Below are positions 56,901 through 64,000 of a stretch of 64,000 bases of DNA, piece by piece. Every line of letters starts with the position of its first letter. The first letter of the stretch is position 1. Under the pieces are notes generated by a model that worked only from the letters and a program-made list of their open reading frames with translations, was not told where the DNA came from and made no database searches. The DNA comes from Eupeodes corollae (Eukaryota; Arthropoda; Insecta; Diptera; Syrphidae): contig NC_079147.1 of assembly GCF_945859685.1 (NCBI RefSeq), positions 70,710,946-70,774,945 on the forward strand. Direction: 5' to 3'. The position numbers and the translations under genes were made by a program.

Positions 56901-59111
56901 AAACAATGTATTTAATAAAAAGGTCGATTGGTAGAAGATCCAAAATAACGTTTAAGGCGTCCATTGGGCAAGTACGCATGGCCCCTGTGGTGCCCACGCA
57001 AGCTGTTCTCTGAACCTTCTTTAGCTTATCGATATTATAGGCTTTGCTAGGAGCAGGCCACCGCACAATCGAACCATAATCATCATCATAAAATCATCTT
57101 CGACTGAAGTCCCCACTTTTTTCCGAAAGTTTTGCTGCAGTCGTAGAAGTCAACACAGGCCTTCTTAACCCGTACTTCAATATTTAGTTTCCAGTTTAGT
57201 TTAGGGTCGAATATAACTCCCAAATATTTTACACTGGAAGACAATGATAGGATTAGACCGTTGAGTCGAGGTAGCGTGAAGGACGGTTCTTTAGTTTTGG
57301 TGATAAAGAGCAACAGTTCAGTTTTACTTTAGTTAACTCCTAATACACAACTAGTGGCCCAGTTGCTAACTTTCTTCAAAACTGACTCCGTGATATCACT
57401 AATCACAGAGGTGTACTTTCCTGACACCAATAGCACCAAATCATCTGCGTAGGCTACCGCCTTCACTCCACATTTCTCTAATTTAACGAGAATTGTATCC
57501 ATGACCAGAGCCCTTAGAAAAGGCGAAAGGACACCACCCTGGGGTCTTCCCCTACTCACGTGTTTTGTTGCGATTGTATTGCCTAGAGTGGTTCGAATCT
57601 TCCTACCACTGAGCATGGAAATAATCCATTCTCGAATGAAGTCTTTTACACCGAACTTAACGAGCGATTCTTCTATGGATTCGGTAAGGACGTTGTTGAA
57701 AGCACCTTCTATGTCTTAGAAGGTGGCAAGAGTAAATTCTTTATAATGGATTGTTTGTTCTACAGTACGCACTACCTCATAGCGGGCAGTCTCCGTAGAT
57801 TTGCCCTTAAGATAAGCATGCTGAGAGCTTTCGAGAGGTCGTCCAAATAGGATTTCTCTAATACGGTAATCAAGAATGCGCTCCAAGGTTTTAAAATCTT
57901 GGAATTCTTTCATGTGTAGAAAGACTACCAAATTAAATAGTTAGACTATACATATGTACCTTGCTGAATAACAACGTTCTAAATAATTTAAAAACTTAAG
58001 CTGTCACTTTAGCCCTTGAAATGTATACATTTATGGTTAAGATACACATTATGTTATTTAAATGTTGTTAGCCTCCTTTACAGAACATTAAAGAACATTT
58101 TTAAACGGTAAGTAAAAACTCGTCTATAAGTTAAGCGTTTCACCAACCACCTCCTGATTAAAAGTCTGGATCAGTCCTTGCGTATATACTGTACTCCAGC
58201 TTTTGTTTTATAATGTGGACTTAACTCATGTTCGTTAAAATACAATTTTTTTTCAGAAAAAAAATTGTAACTGACTAAAATAAATTATATGGTCCCAAAA
58301 GAATTTGGAACTTTAAATATTCTTCACACTCAAAAACCTTAAACCCTTAAATATTTTTACGGGTCTAAAAAAGTATTATATTTTATATGTACAATATTAA
58401 AAGTTTATCTTTTTAAATGCAAGTTAGGAATTGATGTAAATATCTTTTCAGGACTTTTCGCCTACACAAACCTTTCAAAATGCAATTGCTTTCGCCCTCA
58501 ATAGCTCGATTCCAATTTATTTTCTCGCAATCCTGATATTTCACAAAATTCACATCTGATGTTCCATTAATATTTTCACTGCCACTGACAGCACTTAAGA
58601 ACTCCCAATCTCCCCCAGATAAACGGTCAACATTACTCAACTGATGGACTGATGAGGACAAAGAACTTATGCTGTCCTTACATTCCTTTGGACTATCCTC
58701 ACTGCCCAATGTACTTTCATCACTGCAATTTTTTAAAGGACATTTTTTATTTTGGAACATGTCCAAATAATTTCTTAAAGTTGAGTTATCCGAATAAATG
58801 TAACTCTGATTTGAATTAAATTGGGTTTGTAATTCTTCGCCACCACCGCCGCCGCCGCAAGGATACGAACATTGATTTGGAAAAATAACCGACGAAGGAG
58901 ATGGCGGTACCACTCCCGTCGCCGTGGGTAGATAACTATGATGGTATTCATGGGAATTGTTAAAGTCGTTTGGTTGACACTTCCGCGGTTGTTGTTGGTG
59001 AAAATGAAAACCGTTGTCGAAATTATTTTGAACGAATTTTTGATTAGCCCGTAGGTAATAATCAAAGGTCTCGAACTTAAAACTATGATGACTCGATGCG
59101 GCTGAATACAT
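35886..59111 (-). CDS. btn: Mox/buttonless-type homeobox transcription factor, three exons
   Basis: Buttonless is the fly Mox (MEOX) homologue, a DNA-binding homeodomain protein needed for dorsal median cells in the embryo. Coding exons are 59111-58472, 48192-47966 and 35993-35886 on the minus strand. All splices are GT-AG and the phases agree (1, then 0), giving 324 residues. The N-terminus is rich in His, Asn, Ser and Gly. The homeodomain spans exons 2 and 3 (NRKERTTFTKDQITELEAEF, NYLTRLRRYEIAVALDLSER, QVKVWFQNRRMKWKR), with the intron after helix 2-3 Gln as in many homeobox genes. The C-terminus is only about 20 residues. The introns of 10,279 and 11,972 bp are filled with TEs on both strands, yet the exons are intact. 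Assignment of exon 1 rests on frame, phase and position; I do not recall its sequence in known btn. Confidence 0.8.
35994..37042. other. btn intron 2, part before the tRNA gene
   Basis: AT-rich intron sequence with no recognised gene. Short pyrimidine-rich stretches and the 5' flank of the tRNA-Ala gene lie at the right end. Confidence 0.4.
37203..37274 (+). other. tRNA-like segment in the retrotransposon 5' region
   Basis: The 72-nt stretch has an A-box-like TAGCCTAGTGG and a perfect B box GGTTCGAATCC at tRNA spacing, ending CGGTCGGAGCGCA. The 5' acceptor strand does not pair with GGTCGGAGC, so it is not a complete tRNA gene. It could be an internal pol III promoter, a fossil of another tRNA target, or a chance chimera. 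Confidence 0.6.
37343..39220 (+). CDS. Retrotransposon ORF1 (Gag-like RNA-binding protein)
   Basis: The 625-residue product is the nucleic-acid-binding protein that packages element RNA. I chose the ATG of MERERKAGVSKDTS. Frame extends upstream to 37214, but that part translates the tRNA-like segment (GRGFESR) and has no ATG. An acidic/Ser-rich N-terminal part is followed by a coiled-coil Glu/Lys stretch. A Gln-rich region from CAG/CAA repeats spans about residues 187-288. A PRE_C2HC/RRM-like region follows (ISSCTEPEELLAELRQKA), then three zinc knuckles from residue 455: CTNCQRFGHANANC, CVRCGETHKVGEC and CVLCGNQGHPASYRGC. Its stop overlaps the ORF2 start as TAATG. Confidence 0.88.
   Translation: MERERKAGVSKDTSANTSGDVTVVQAAVQKITETTSDHSTDQWAIVKRKRQSPNLVKRTNPAKRNANKKKMEEKSKGVASEHETSESDDSGSPDYVSEGGEGQFRSPKYRNKILSETEPPTNKSLEGEVDQILHEEKQLMEALQTKQAAISKFEDSLKKLKEEMEPLLSQLKLKQEARRQQVAAQLQLQQKHQQQKQQQQQPRQQKQPQPKPAPKNTGAEQNKKKPAAVTGPIAEGPSTSAKAKQQQQQQLQQQQQQQQKQQQQTQQQQKQQQQQKQQQQQQHQKQPQLKKEKVPPIRTYQVDLQDLKQVCKSATKGNFLLNILNEKEKRYSVQCFSLAEYKLVKELLKEATAEFFSYTPKSEKFQTVLLKGISSCTEPEELLAELRQKATDDLDFIGVKPFTTVKSRRGGYRLPMFLVTLSPQSSVNSVKGITSLDNQAVRWDTLKRHDGILQCTNCQRFGHANANCNMQLRCVRCGETHKVGECKLGNERVEDLTLLKCVLCGNQGHPASYRGCPKVQEMKQKQASQKAEISRKVRQAPIQKFVDPKFSYAQMVSGSGNTRQAPPTVAPKAPVPKAPEVQPDIVALLLSIQGQLTGLQSQIKEQGKRVDHLYSLLPGLAQFRP
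37905..38205 (+). repeat. CAG/CAA repeat region in ORF1
   Basis: An interrupted run of CAG and CAA codons encodes poly-Gln. Antisense frames over it give Cys- and Leu-rich shadows. Confidence 0.85.
39220..42480 (+). CDS. Retrotransposon ORF2: APE endonuclease and reverse transcriptase
   Basis: The 1,086-residue open frame nicks target DNA and copies element RNA by target-primed reverse transcription. The endonuclease (about residues 1-240) has LAVNVNSL, SETKLNH, AGDLNAKHEDWG and the catalytic SDH at 234-236. RT (about 520-800) has KNKKSAGVDGISNVVLRHLP, NLRSISLLPSISKVFEKII, VLVDLEKAFDTVW, LQQGAVNSPILFNIY and YADD at 765-768. The tail has FRVFERQCLRRCTGLYR. No RNase H follows. The start ATG overlaps the ORF1 stop by one base, suggesting reinitiation after ORF1. 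No damage is seen. Confidence 0.93.
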   Translation: MGALPETRLKVLAVNVNSLIRIERRANMFQLLKDYSPDVFMASETKLNHKHKLTHKNYNIVRKDRPDSTQGGGVALFIRKGINYKVIYNNELRKLKTLEVCVVCISLTQGKRMYMIAAYAAGAPQVTYFASELEILFRELKLSLEENYFILAGDLNAKHEDWGNQHNNPRGNHLFNLMNLNSVEYGVDLLATEKPSYPRSGSFLDLLLYDTRLTVTDKVGNHPRNCLQTVEYDSDHCGLAAVMQIPNERVELEEYVATHSYNYSKMRWPRFTNALARELRSSDIAPPNNRNLTNTEIDQHLQQMDETIKRTMERTIPKYKEREQMDAYRNATIDALRRHKSGLLTRLKNLHRRLTDPRDLVVRTLKSSIKNVNLLIKENYRLSINKYWDRKIRSVNSSDPSMFPKINKIFRKKNDNDLPCLKLQRTEENRDVLRTAQIDPEEAIFDDDFYIIEDPKEKVEAVGAAFQQVYKVNVSIRPNHDLENRALLNHFYLRNDITHWRSENRGFMRFNDDSLANAIIAEQTGPRPLLVTKVELQLIFNSIKNKKSAGVDGISNVVLRHLPTEAIDIYTTLFNNALNNAYYPVHWKTAVVHPLPKKGKDNSNPSNLRSISLLPSISKVFEKIINRALTKWAADNKIIPDKQFGFKAGHDTIHAASKLVSDIQWNKSKQQCTGAVLVDLEKAFDTVWLEGLYLKLSRFGISKPLLYILYDMLNGRKFVVKSGNVTSTTTFSIKNGLQQGAVNSPILFNIYTSDLIGSLTKAIAYADDLIAYRTARKVEVIRILLQRDFDKIQRYCDDWKLKINVQKSETILFRTPLARATRDTCKNWRKMVIVDLHGQPLASKSVVKYLGIWLDQYLYFDRHINAALTRARGAFALTKRLFFSSRLDPRVKVICYMALIRPMIVYGCPVWFNVAPSQMEKFRVFERQCLRRCTGLYRTAESSYVHYYSNEVLYNGARINRIDNFVIKLVRGHIARAMSATNNLIFGAFYPNDEYFESARLSGFIPPEAFLFLDRCGLIQDRLAVPLIYHVRRRTVDRRLLYNRDVMAQGGAELLRFSRAVSERDRTDRVKQENQFWWLQSALDIG
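42568..42715 (+). repeat. A-rich low-complexity 3' UTR stretch
   Basis: Long A runs are broken by single T or C within the retrotransposon 3' region, well before the true poly(A) at 43081. Confidence 0.8.
43153..43989. other. btn intron 2, right of the tRNA gene
   Basis: A pol III T-run is followed by unannotated intron DNA. CGAAGTTAAAGCCGAAGCAG near 43482 may be part of an unknown MITE. No gene was seen. Confidence 0.35.
44467..45300 (+). pseudogene. RTE-like endonuclease region, frameshifted
   Basis: Starting from RICTWNVRSLNRPR, the APE-type endonuclease moves through three frames (44608, 44754 and 44875), with VVLGDFNAKLGREDIF in the middle. It resembles the endonuclease of elements often annotated as craniofacial development protein 2. 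Confidence 0.7.
45590..46750 (+). pseudogene. RTE-like reverse transcriptase and tail, frameshifted
   Basis: Pieces carry MEPQSMLRIWKEHFCRLYNG, FSAVICERLKPIVNNLIGSY, AYADDIDIIGRT and KDFVYLGFAVNAENNTSAEI, followed by the AEAWTMTKADEST tail. At least four frame breaks occur. Confidence 0.75.
47036..47571. other. btn intron 2, unannotated
   Basis: No coding or repeat signal was recognised between the RTE-like element and the MITE. Confidence 0.35.
47572..47770. mobile_element. Short MITE with about 45-bp terminal inverted repeats
   Basis: The left end contains GTAAGGGACTTGAAAGTAAG then GCAAGTTTC. The inverted right end contains ATAAGGGACTTGAAGCTAAG then GCAAGTTTC. Nearly all of its roughly 200 bp is accounted for by the arms and a short spacer. 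CCATT on both sides (47567-47571 and 47771-47775) is a candidate duplication. Confidence 0.7.
47966..48192 (-). CDS. btn: btn exon 2: homeodomain helices 1 and 2
   Basis: Acceptor TTTTCAG (ending 48193) and donor GTGGGT (47965) bound a 227-bp exon. It encodes a Thr/Ala-rich linker and RKERTTFTKDQITELEAEF then LHSNYLTRLRRYEIAVALDL. It ends in SERQ, which joins VKVWFQNRR of exon 3. Confidence 0.92.
48532..48959. mobile_element. PIF/Harbinger-like MITE
   Basis: The 428-bp element is flanked by TAA (48529-48531 and 48960-48962). The left end reads TTGGGCGCATTCACCTAGTG then GCTACGTAGTC. The inverted right end reads ATGGTCGTATTCACAAAACT then AGTGGTTACGTAGTC. The 3-bp TWA duplication is the hallmark of PIF/Harbinger. 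No coding capacity is present. The left 140 bp match the element end at 11430-11580. Confidence 0.75.
48960..49616. other. btn intron 1 sequence with a repeat scrap
   Basis: 49270-49345 (GGTCCGATTTGTCGAATTGA, then AAATATTGACAT) is related to the repeat at 52030-52090. Nothing else was seen. Confidence 0.4.
49617..51855 (-). mobile_element. RTE-like non-LTR retrotransposon, 5' truncated in the endonuclease
   Basis: The minus-strand order runs from the endonuclease end (about 51850-51600) through linker 51571-51152 (NPWFDDECLQAHAAKKEVYK) and RT 50967-50365 (ESMPDEWNLSIVWPIHKKGD, YRGISLLNIAYKILSAVLCE, SYQ-type PYQCGFRPGKS, FRQGDALSCDFFNIVLERIV). The tail at 49840-49634 reads NPEGRRRSRGRPRLRW. 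The 3' end is at ACTTACTTACTTAAGG in plus-strand view. It is less decayed than the copy at 43990. Confidence 0.82.
51856..54179. other. btn intron 1, AT-rich, with a non-coding repeat
   Basis: Apart from the repeat at 52010-52330, this region shows only AT-rich sequence. Sentences such as AGAAAAATCGAATTGACAGT recur (near 52560 and 52735), suggesting a diverged internal duplication. No gene was seen. Confidence 0.4.
52010..52330. repeat. Dispersed non-coding repeat with alternating ACGT core
   Basis: The unit begins near TTCCCATAGGAAGTTATTGT, passes TGGGTCCGATTTGTCAAATT, and holds a CpG-rich purine-pyrimidine core GTGCACGTACGTTCGTACGT (about 52131-52150). A shorter relative is at 49270-49345. 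It has no coding frame of note and its class is unknown. Confidence 0.5.
54180..55815 (+). mobile_element. LOA-like non-LTR retrotransposon, decayed
   Basis: RT starts at about 54190 (LSISQHAYCKGKSVETALHT, FLDIEGAFNNVDTSAI) and continues in another frame from 54401 (KRSVGRGSPQGV, RVVAYADDVAIAVPGEYPN). A deletion removes the segment after SPQG. A broken RNase H region lies at about 55150-55400 and the Cys/His tail CRSCMDEEEEETISHLIC at 55523. The 3' end reads GCAGCCACGTTAACCTAACC (about 55792), like the end of the copy at 22932. Confidence 0.75.
56085..57935 (-). mobile_element. LOA-like non-LTR retrotransposon, second subfamily
   Basis: Minus-strand pieces are pre-RT/RT at 57931-57716 (SSQHAYLKGKSTETARYEVV) and RT at 57616-57329 (SRGRPQGGVLSPFLRALVMD, AVAYADDLVLLVSGKY). 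Next are 57313-57086 (SSVKYLGVIFDPKLNWKLNI) and RNase H at 57066-56521 (TTIFTDGSKMECGVGSGIFS, ASVFQAQLLAIREAFKIL). Frames change between pieces. The 5' part is missing. The 3' boundary near 56085 is approximate. Confidence 0.78.
57936..58471. other. btn intron 1, next to exon 1
   Basis: AT-rich intron sequence leading to the exon 1 donor on the minus strand. No features were recognised. Confidence 0.4.
58472..59111 (-). CDS. btn: btn exon 1: N-terminal region
   Basis: The 640-bp exon runs from the ATG of MYSAASSHHSFKFETFDYY to a donor AAAG|GTTTGT (58471). An in-frame Met upstream at 59147 would add the hydrophobic MKILISILLLNK, which looks less like a nuclear factor. The region is rich in His, Asn and Ser with a Gly run (PCGGGGGGEE). 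It ends in phase 1, matching exon 2. Confidence 0.75.
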
Positions 59112-59794
59112 TTTATTGAGCAAAAGAATTGAAATTAAAATTTTCACAACTGCACTTTTTCCGTTTTCAATCTAATTAACCAAACGGACGTACTTCCACT
59201 TGAGATCAGAAACACAAAACTGTAGAAGATCGCACAGAACTACAAATCATCCCAAGAAAGAAGATGTATCTTTTAATTTGTTGTCTTGTTTATTTCTTGG
59301 ATTTTCTTCTCAGCCAATCCAAATCGAGAATCTTGTGCGAAAGGGAATTTGTTTTTGTTTGAATGGATGCTCATTGGTCAACCACCTACGCATATGGTAT
59401 TTCGATCAGTCTTTTGGGGTTGGTAAATTATGTGGTTGTTATTGTCAATGGGTATGAAATTTATGATCTCAAGAAAGATCAACAAATGGTATAAGATGAG
59501 TGTAGATATTTGTTCAATGCTATAGATAGTTGTTTTCATAAGGTTTTGATGAATGAAAAGATTTTCATATTCCTATTTTTGTTCATTTGCATTTAAATTT
59601 GAAAAAAAGATAAATATGAATTAAAACCTTATGTGACAAATCCCTCTTTTAGATAGGTTTTATGAATTTTGGTACAATGCATGGTTTTACTTCTGCTCAG
59701 TACCGAATAAGCTTCTAAATAAGCCTCTGAATTTTAGGTAAGTTTTGCACCGGAATTTATGACAGTGGAACTCATTTGTTTCACACCTTTACTT
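59112..59794. other. Upstream flank of btn
   Basis: The 5' UTR/promoter side of the minus-strand homeobox gene. No TATA box or initiator could be chosen with confidence. Confidence 0.35.
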
Positions 59795-60935
59795 ACTTTA
59801 GGTGGCCCTACAGTCCTGTGTGGTCTAGGGCATCACCCAACAAACTTCTCCATCTATAGCTCGGTCCCTAGCTAGATACCTCCAGTTTCGCGCTCCAAGA
59901 TGGGTGAGTTCACTTTCCACATGTGCGCGCCACCTGATCCTCATTCTTCATCTATTGCTCTGCCCTGTGGGTGTGGATTCGAAGACTTTCCGGGCCGGAG
60001 CATTGGTTTCCATGCGCTCTACGTGACCCAGCCATCTTAGTCGTTGGACCTTTTACCCTTCTGGCTAAGTATACGTCGCTGTACAGACCGTACAGTTCGT
60101 CGTTCCATCTTCTTCTCCTGATCACACGAAGAGCTTTCCTCTCGAAACGACCCAAGGTGCTTTCATCCGCTTTTGTCATAGTCCATGCTTCTGCACCATA
60201 TAGCAGAACAGGGATGTTATGAGTCTTATATAGCGACACCTTGGTCCTTCGAGAAAGGACTTTTACACTCAATTCTAAGCCCAAAGAATCAGCGGTAAGC
60301 AATATTTATTCTTCGTTTAATTTCAGCGCTGCTGTTGTTTTCTGTGTTTATAGTAGGCTCCGCTACTATCGATGGTGACGTTTTGACCAAGACGTCGGTT
60401 TTGTATGTCCTTTCTTGACGACATTATGTACTTTGTTTTGCCCTCATTATCCCTTAAATCCATTTTTGCCGCCTCTGCTTCAATACTCACAAAAGCCCCA
60501 TTGACATCACGCTGAGTTCTTCCGATTAAGTCAATGTCATCAGCATATGCCAGTAATTGAACAGACTTTTAAAAGATAGTGCCTCTAGTGTTGACGTGTG
60601 AGCTCTGCACTATTCTTTCAAGTACGATGTTAAAAGAATCGCATGACAGCGCATCGCCTTGTCTTAAACCTTTTTTGACATCGAACGTTAAGTTTTTTAA
60701 GTTTTTCCAGGATCTGCCGTAATGTGAATATTTGATCGACTGTGGACTTTCCTGGTCTAAAACCACTCTTAAAATCACCTATCAGGTTGTTGACAATGGG
60801 CGTTAGACGTTCACATATTACAGCAGAGAAGGTTTTATAGGCGATGTTAAGTAGACTGGTCCCTCTATAGTTGGAGCAGTTTAGAGGGTCTTCTTTTTTC
60901 AGGACCACACCTTTACTAATACATAATTTATTCTT
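59795..60935 (-). mobile_element. RTE-like non-LTR retrotransposon, truncated
   Basis: Minus-strand RT pieces are at 60938-60630 (YRGTSLLNIAYKTFSAVICE, FRPGKSTVDQIFTLRQILEK) and a YADDIDLIGRTQRDV frame near 60550. The tail is at 60302-59952 (YGAEAWTMTKADESTLGRFE). The 3' end at about 59795 shows the TTACTTACTT-type repeat. It is truncated at about 60935, shortly before the tandem arrays. Confidence 0.78.
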
Positions 60936-60975
60936 CAAAAATTAATTTTGCAGCTCTTGTGGTTAGTAAAATATT

Positions 60976-61636
60976 TCTTCATTCTTAATTCTTAATTCGT
61001 AATTCGTAATTCGTAATTCTTAATTCTTAATTCTTAATTCTTAATTCTTAATTCTTAATTCTTAATTCTTAATTCTTAATTCTTAATTCTTAATTCTTAA
61101 TTCTTAATTCTTAATTCTTAATTCTTAATTCTTAATTCTTAATTCTTAATTCTTAATTCTTAATTCTTAATTCTTAATTCTTAATTCTTAATTCTTAATT
61201 CTTAATTCTTAATTCTTAATTCTTAATTCTTAATTCTTAATTCTTAGTTCTTAATTCTTAATTCTTAATTCTTAATTCTTAATTCTTAATTCTTAATTCT
61301 TAATTCTTAATTCTTAATTCTTAATTCTTAATTCTTAATTCTTAATTCTTAATTCTTAATTCTTAATTCTTAATTCTTAATTCTTAATTTTTAATTCTTA
61401 ATTCTTAATTCTTAATTCTTAATTCTTAATTCTTAATTCTTAATTTTTAATTCTTAATTCTTAACTCTTAGTTCTTAGTTCTTAGTTCTTAATTCTTAAT
61501 TCTTAATTCTTAATTCTTAATTCTTAATTCTTAATTCTTCATTCTTCATTCTTCATTCTTCATTCTTCATTCCTCATTCCTCATTCCTTATTCCTCATTC
61601 TTCATTTTGCAATCTTCATTCTTCATTATTCATTCA
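60976..61636. repeat. 7-bp tandem array (TTAATTC)n
   Basis: About 80-90 units of TTAATTC extend to about 61540. Rare variants (TTAGTTC, TTAATTT, TTCGTAA) are seen, and the right flank degrades into CATTCTT and CATTCCT units to 61636. Confidence 0.95.
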
Positions 61637-62110
61637 TTTAAGTTTAAGTTTAAGTTTAAGTTTAAGTTTAAGTTTAAGTTTAAGTTTAAGTTTTAGTTTA
61701 AGTTTAAGTTTAAGTTTAAGTTTAAGTTTAAGTTTAAGTTTAAGTTTAAGTTTAAGTTTAAGTTTAAGTTTAAGTTTAAGTTTAAGTTTAAGTTTAAGTT
61801 TAAGTTTAAGTTTAAGTTTAAGTTTAAGTTTAAGTTTAAGTTTAAGTTTAAGTTTAAGTTTAAGTTTAAGTTTAAGTTTAAGTTTAAGTTTAAGTTTAAG
61901 TTTAAGTTTAAGTTTAAGTTTAAGTTTAAGTTTAAGTTTAAGTTTAAGTTTAAGTTTAAGTTTAAGTTTAAGTTTAAGTTTAAGTTTAAGTTTAAGTTTA
62001 AGTTTAAGTTTAAGTTTAAGTTTAAGTTTAAGTTTAAGTTTAAGTTTAAGTTTAAGTTTAAGTTTAAGTTTAAGTTTAAGTTTAAGTTTAAGTTTAAGTT
62101 TAAGTTTAAG
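61637..62110. repeat. 6-bp tandem array (TTTAAG)n
   Basis: About 79 nearly perfect TTTAAG units; one TTTTAG variant occurs near 61690. Open frames of alternating Leu-Lys or Leu-Asn on the minus strand are artefacts of this repeat. Confidence 0.97.
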
Positions 62111-63651
62111 GTGTTGTTTCGTTTGGATATTTTTTGCTGTAATAAAATCCTCCACTTGCAAAATGTGTATGAGCATGTATTGGCATACAACAAACAAAAT
62201 GCACAAACTATAGTTCCTAAAAAAACATTTAATGTCTATGAAACTCCTAGACAATGTTTTGATAGAAGCATCGCCTAATAAAACACATTCAATGAAATAA
62301 AGTCCCTTCTGCCATTCAAAATCACGACAATCTTTGACACCCTTGCGCCGATGATGGCGTTGTTTATATAAAATGCAAGTTGTATCTCTTCTTCGTAACG
62401 CGCCAAAACAAATATCACGCGACCGGCAAAAGCAATATGATACTCATCCCCATTAAAGAAAACAAGTCCGCAAAATGGATGAATGATATTTTTTGTCAAA
62501 AGTCAGATATAAAGACTTGTATCCTAAAACATAGCCCATCTGGTATAAGAATGCTCTTTAAAACATATGAGGTGGTGCTATTAACTTATTACGAGGAGTG
62601 CCCTTAATGCCTTATAAAAATATAGAACAAAAGGGCGTTCGAAAGCGGACAGCGAGCGGTGGCGGCAAACTTTTACATTCATGCTCATATAGTTCACATG
62701 GTGATTATAATACGGAGCGACAAATCGTTCATAAAGATCTAAATGCACTTCACAGAATAAAGCTTATAACACGGCTTCATTCAAAGGTCTTTACATGAAG
62801 GAAGGTGCCGCTGCAGTTGCTACTATTTTGAGTGTGTTATTGCAGATATGGATAGTGCGGCCACAGCGTCGGTAGCGGCTAGTAGAGTTTCTCTAGACAG
62901 TCTGGAAGCATCTCGGCTTTTCCGGTTTTTGTGGGTAAGCATGTTTTATTTGAAAACTCTGTTGAATGTAGGTTATGATATGGATAATGTGCCGCGTTAT
63001 GTGTCGGAACAATTCCTACGGAAGTTGAACGTTAACATCAAAGAGATTTAGGAGAAGGAAGTTAAAATGGATCAAATGGTGAAGATATCGATGCTTACAG
63101 CAGCTGGTATTCAGTTTTGTTGTCATTGTTGAGAATCTTTCAGATTTAAGAACAAAAACGGCTTCAACACAGAGATTCCTTATTTGAAAATAAATTTGCC
63201 TGCCATATTTAATTTATTTAAATTTGAAATATATGAGGCTTTTGCAATAAGGACATCCTAATTTTAGCACTTGATAGCGGCTCTATTGTTGAAGCTACAA
63301 CGGGTGAATTGGAGGTCATTTATTGAGACTTCATTCTAAAGTACTATGGATAGATATAGCCTTCAAAACTACGTGTAGTGATAACGTATTGCACCCAATT
63401 ATAGATCGTCATAAGTGTCAATGTCCAAGAAGAGTGAAACAGTAGTTAAATAAATGGGTTTTAATTTAAACCCTCCACGAGATGAGGGAGAGATGCCACG
63501 CCACAATTAAAAGCTTAAGAAATCAAATAAGAAATACATCAATGCATTCTTGTAACACGTATTTACTACACAAAACTCTGAAAGTGGACAAAGCAACCTT
63601 TAACTCGCTTCCGCATGAACTTTTGGCAGTAGACTAAAACAATTTCATATA
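62111..63651. other. Unassigned region with degenerate open frames
   Basis: Short frames at 62380-62607 and 62848-63051 (MDSAATASVAASRVSLDSLE) are followed by interrupted frames to about 63330. They may be remains of a TE or a host pseudogene, but no family was recognised. Confidence 0.3.
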
Positions 63652-64000
63652 CAGGGTCTTGCAAAAAGATGTCCCATATTTTAAAAGGCAATGACAAATA
63701 AATAAACAATTTAACAGAAACATTTTATTGAATTTTTAAATTAAATACATTAATTAATTATTTTTAAATTACATTAAATAAAATAATTACTTAGTTTCAA
63801 AAATTATATCCGTTAAATATTGTCCTCTATTATTAATACATTTACGGAGATTTTCCCGGAAGTTTACCATTGCTCGTCGAGTCATTTGTGCTTTAATGGC
63901 GCGATTGCCTCCTTAAGTGCTTCCAAAGATGTTGGGCGATGAGTGTAGATTTGGGCCTTTAAATGTCCCCAAAGAAAAAAATCTCAAGCTGATAAATCGG
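63652..64000 (-). mobile_element. mariner/Tc1-like element, end with broken transposase
   Basis: The terminus CAGGGTCTTGCAAAAAGATG starts after a TA (63650-63651). On the minus strand, about 63986-63791 encodes the transposase C-terminus: DFFLWGHLKAQIYTHRPTSL, then in a shifted frame MVNFRENLRKCINNRGQYL and a stop at 63793-63791. A stop just before DFFLWG and a frameshift near 63900 make it a pseudogene. The element continues past the window end. Confidence 0.7.

Noticed and set aside
60976..62110. Tandem arrays as an internal telomere
   Set aside because: Units are not TTAGG or another known insect telomere repeat, and host genes and TEs flank the left side without subtelomeric pattern.
60976..62110. 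Tandem arrays as CRISPR
   Set aside because: No unique spacers; 6-7-bp units; nuclear insect DNA.
61634..62254. Long minus-strand frames of Leu-Lys or Leu-Asn repeats
   Set aside because: They are pure products of the TTTAAG array; any frame of such a repeat is open.

Overview
The window looks like nuclear DNA of a fly (Diptera, probably Brachycera). Five host protein genes with ordinary GT-AG introns are recognisable by protein family, and almost everything else is transposable element (TE) debris or AT-rich DNA. No bacterial operon, phage or CRISPR features were seen. All family calls rest on recognising translated sequence by eye; no search was run. 

Layout. 1-5073: an I-group non-LTR retrotransposon (minus strand) split by a piggyBac-like element, upstream of the first visible stck exon. 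5147-5927: last four exons of steamer duck (PINCH, LIM adaptor), followed by a long AT-rich stretch. 10532-11580: decayed remains of a probable PIF/Harbinger element. 12563-13772 (-): inositol polyphosphate 1-phosphatase, three exons. 14328-14771: a MITE; 14925-15010: a tRNA-derived SINE-like piece. 15356-16835: an MNS1-type ciliary coiled-coil gene, three exons. 17090-25730: a nested TE stack, with an RTE-like fragment hit by a Jockey-like element that itself holds one or two LOA-like elements. 25731-26571: a TIR element carrying a broken fragment of a host HPF1-like gene. 28914-30368: NIFK-like nucleolar RNA-binding protein. 30725-34845: RTE-like and Ty3/gypsy remnants. 35886-59111 (-): a Mox/buttonless-type homeobox gene whose three coding exons are separated by introns of about 12.0 and 10.3 kb filled with TEs. 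59795-62110: another RTE copy, then two large adjacent microsatellite-like arrays. 63652-64000: the end of a mariner/Tc1-like element. 

The most striking item lies in the second btn intron. A tRNA-Ala(AGC) gene is cut exactly after position 37 by an intact, bicistronic, poly(A)-tailed non-LTR retrotransposon (37080-43102) flanked by a perfect 14-bp target duplication. Its two ORFs are open and overlap at a TAATG stop-start, and its 5' region holds a second tRNA-like segment with recognisable A and B boxes. This is the best candidate here for an undescribed tRNA-gene-associated retrotransposon. The host genes have no obvious shared pathway; the TE families recur several times and explain most of the remaining reading frames.
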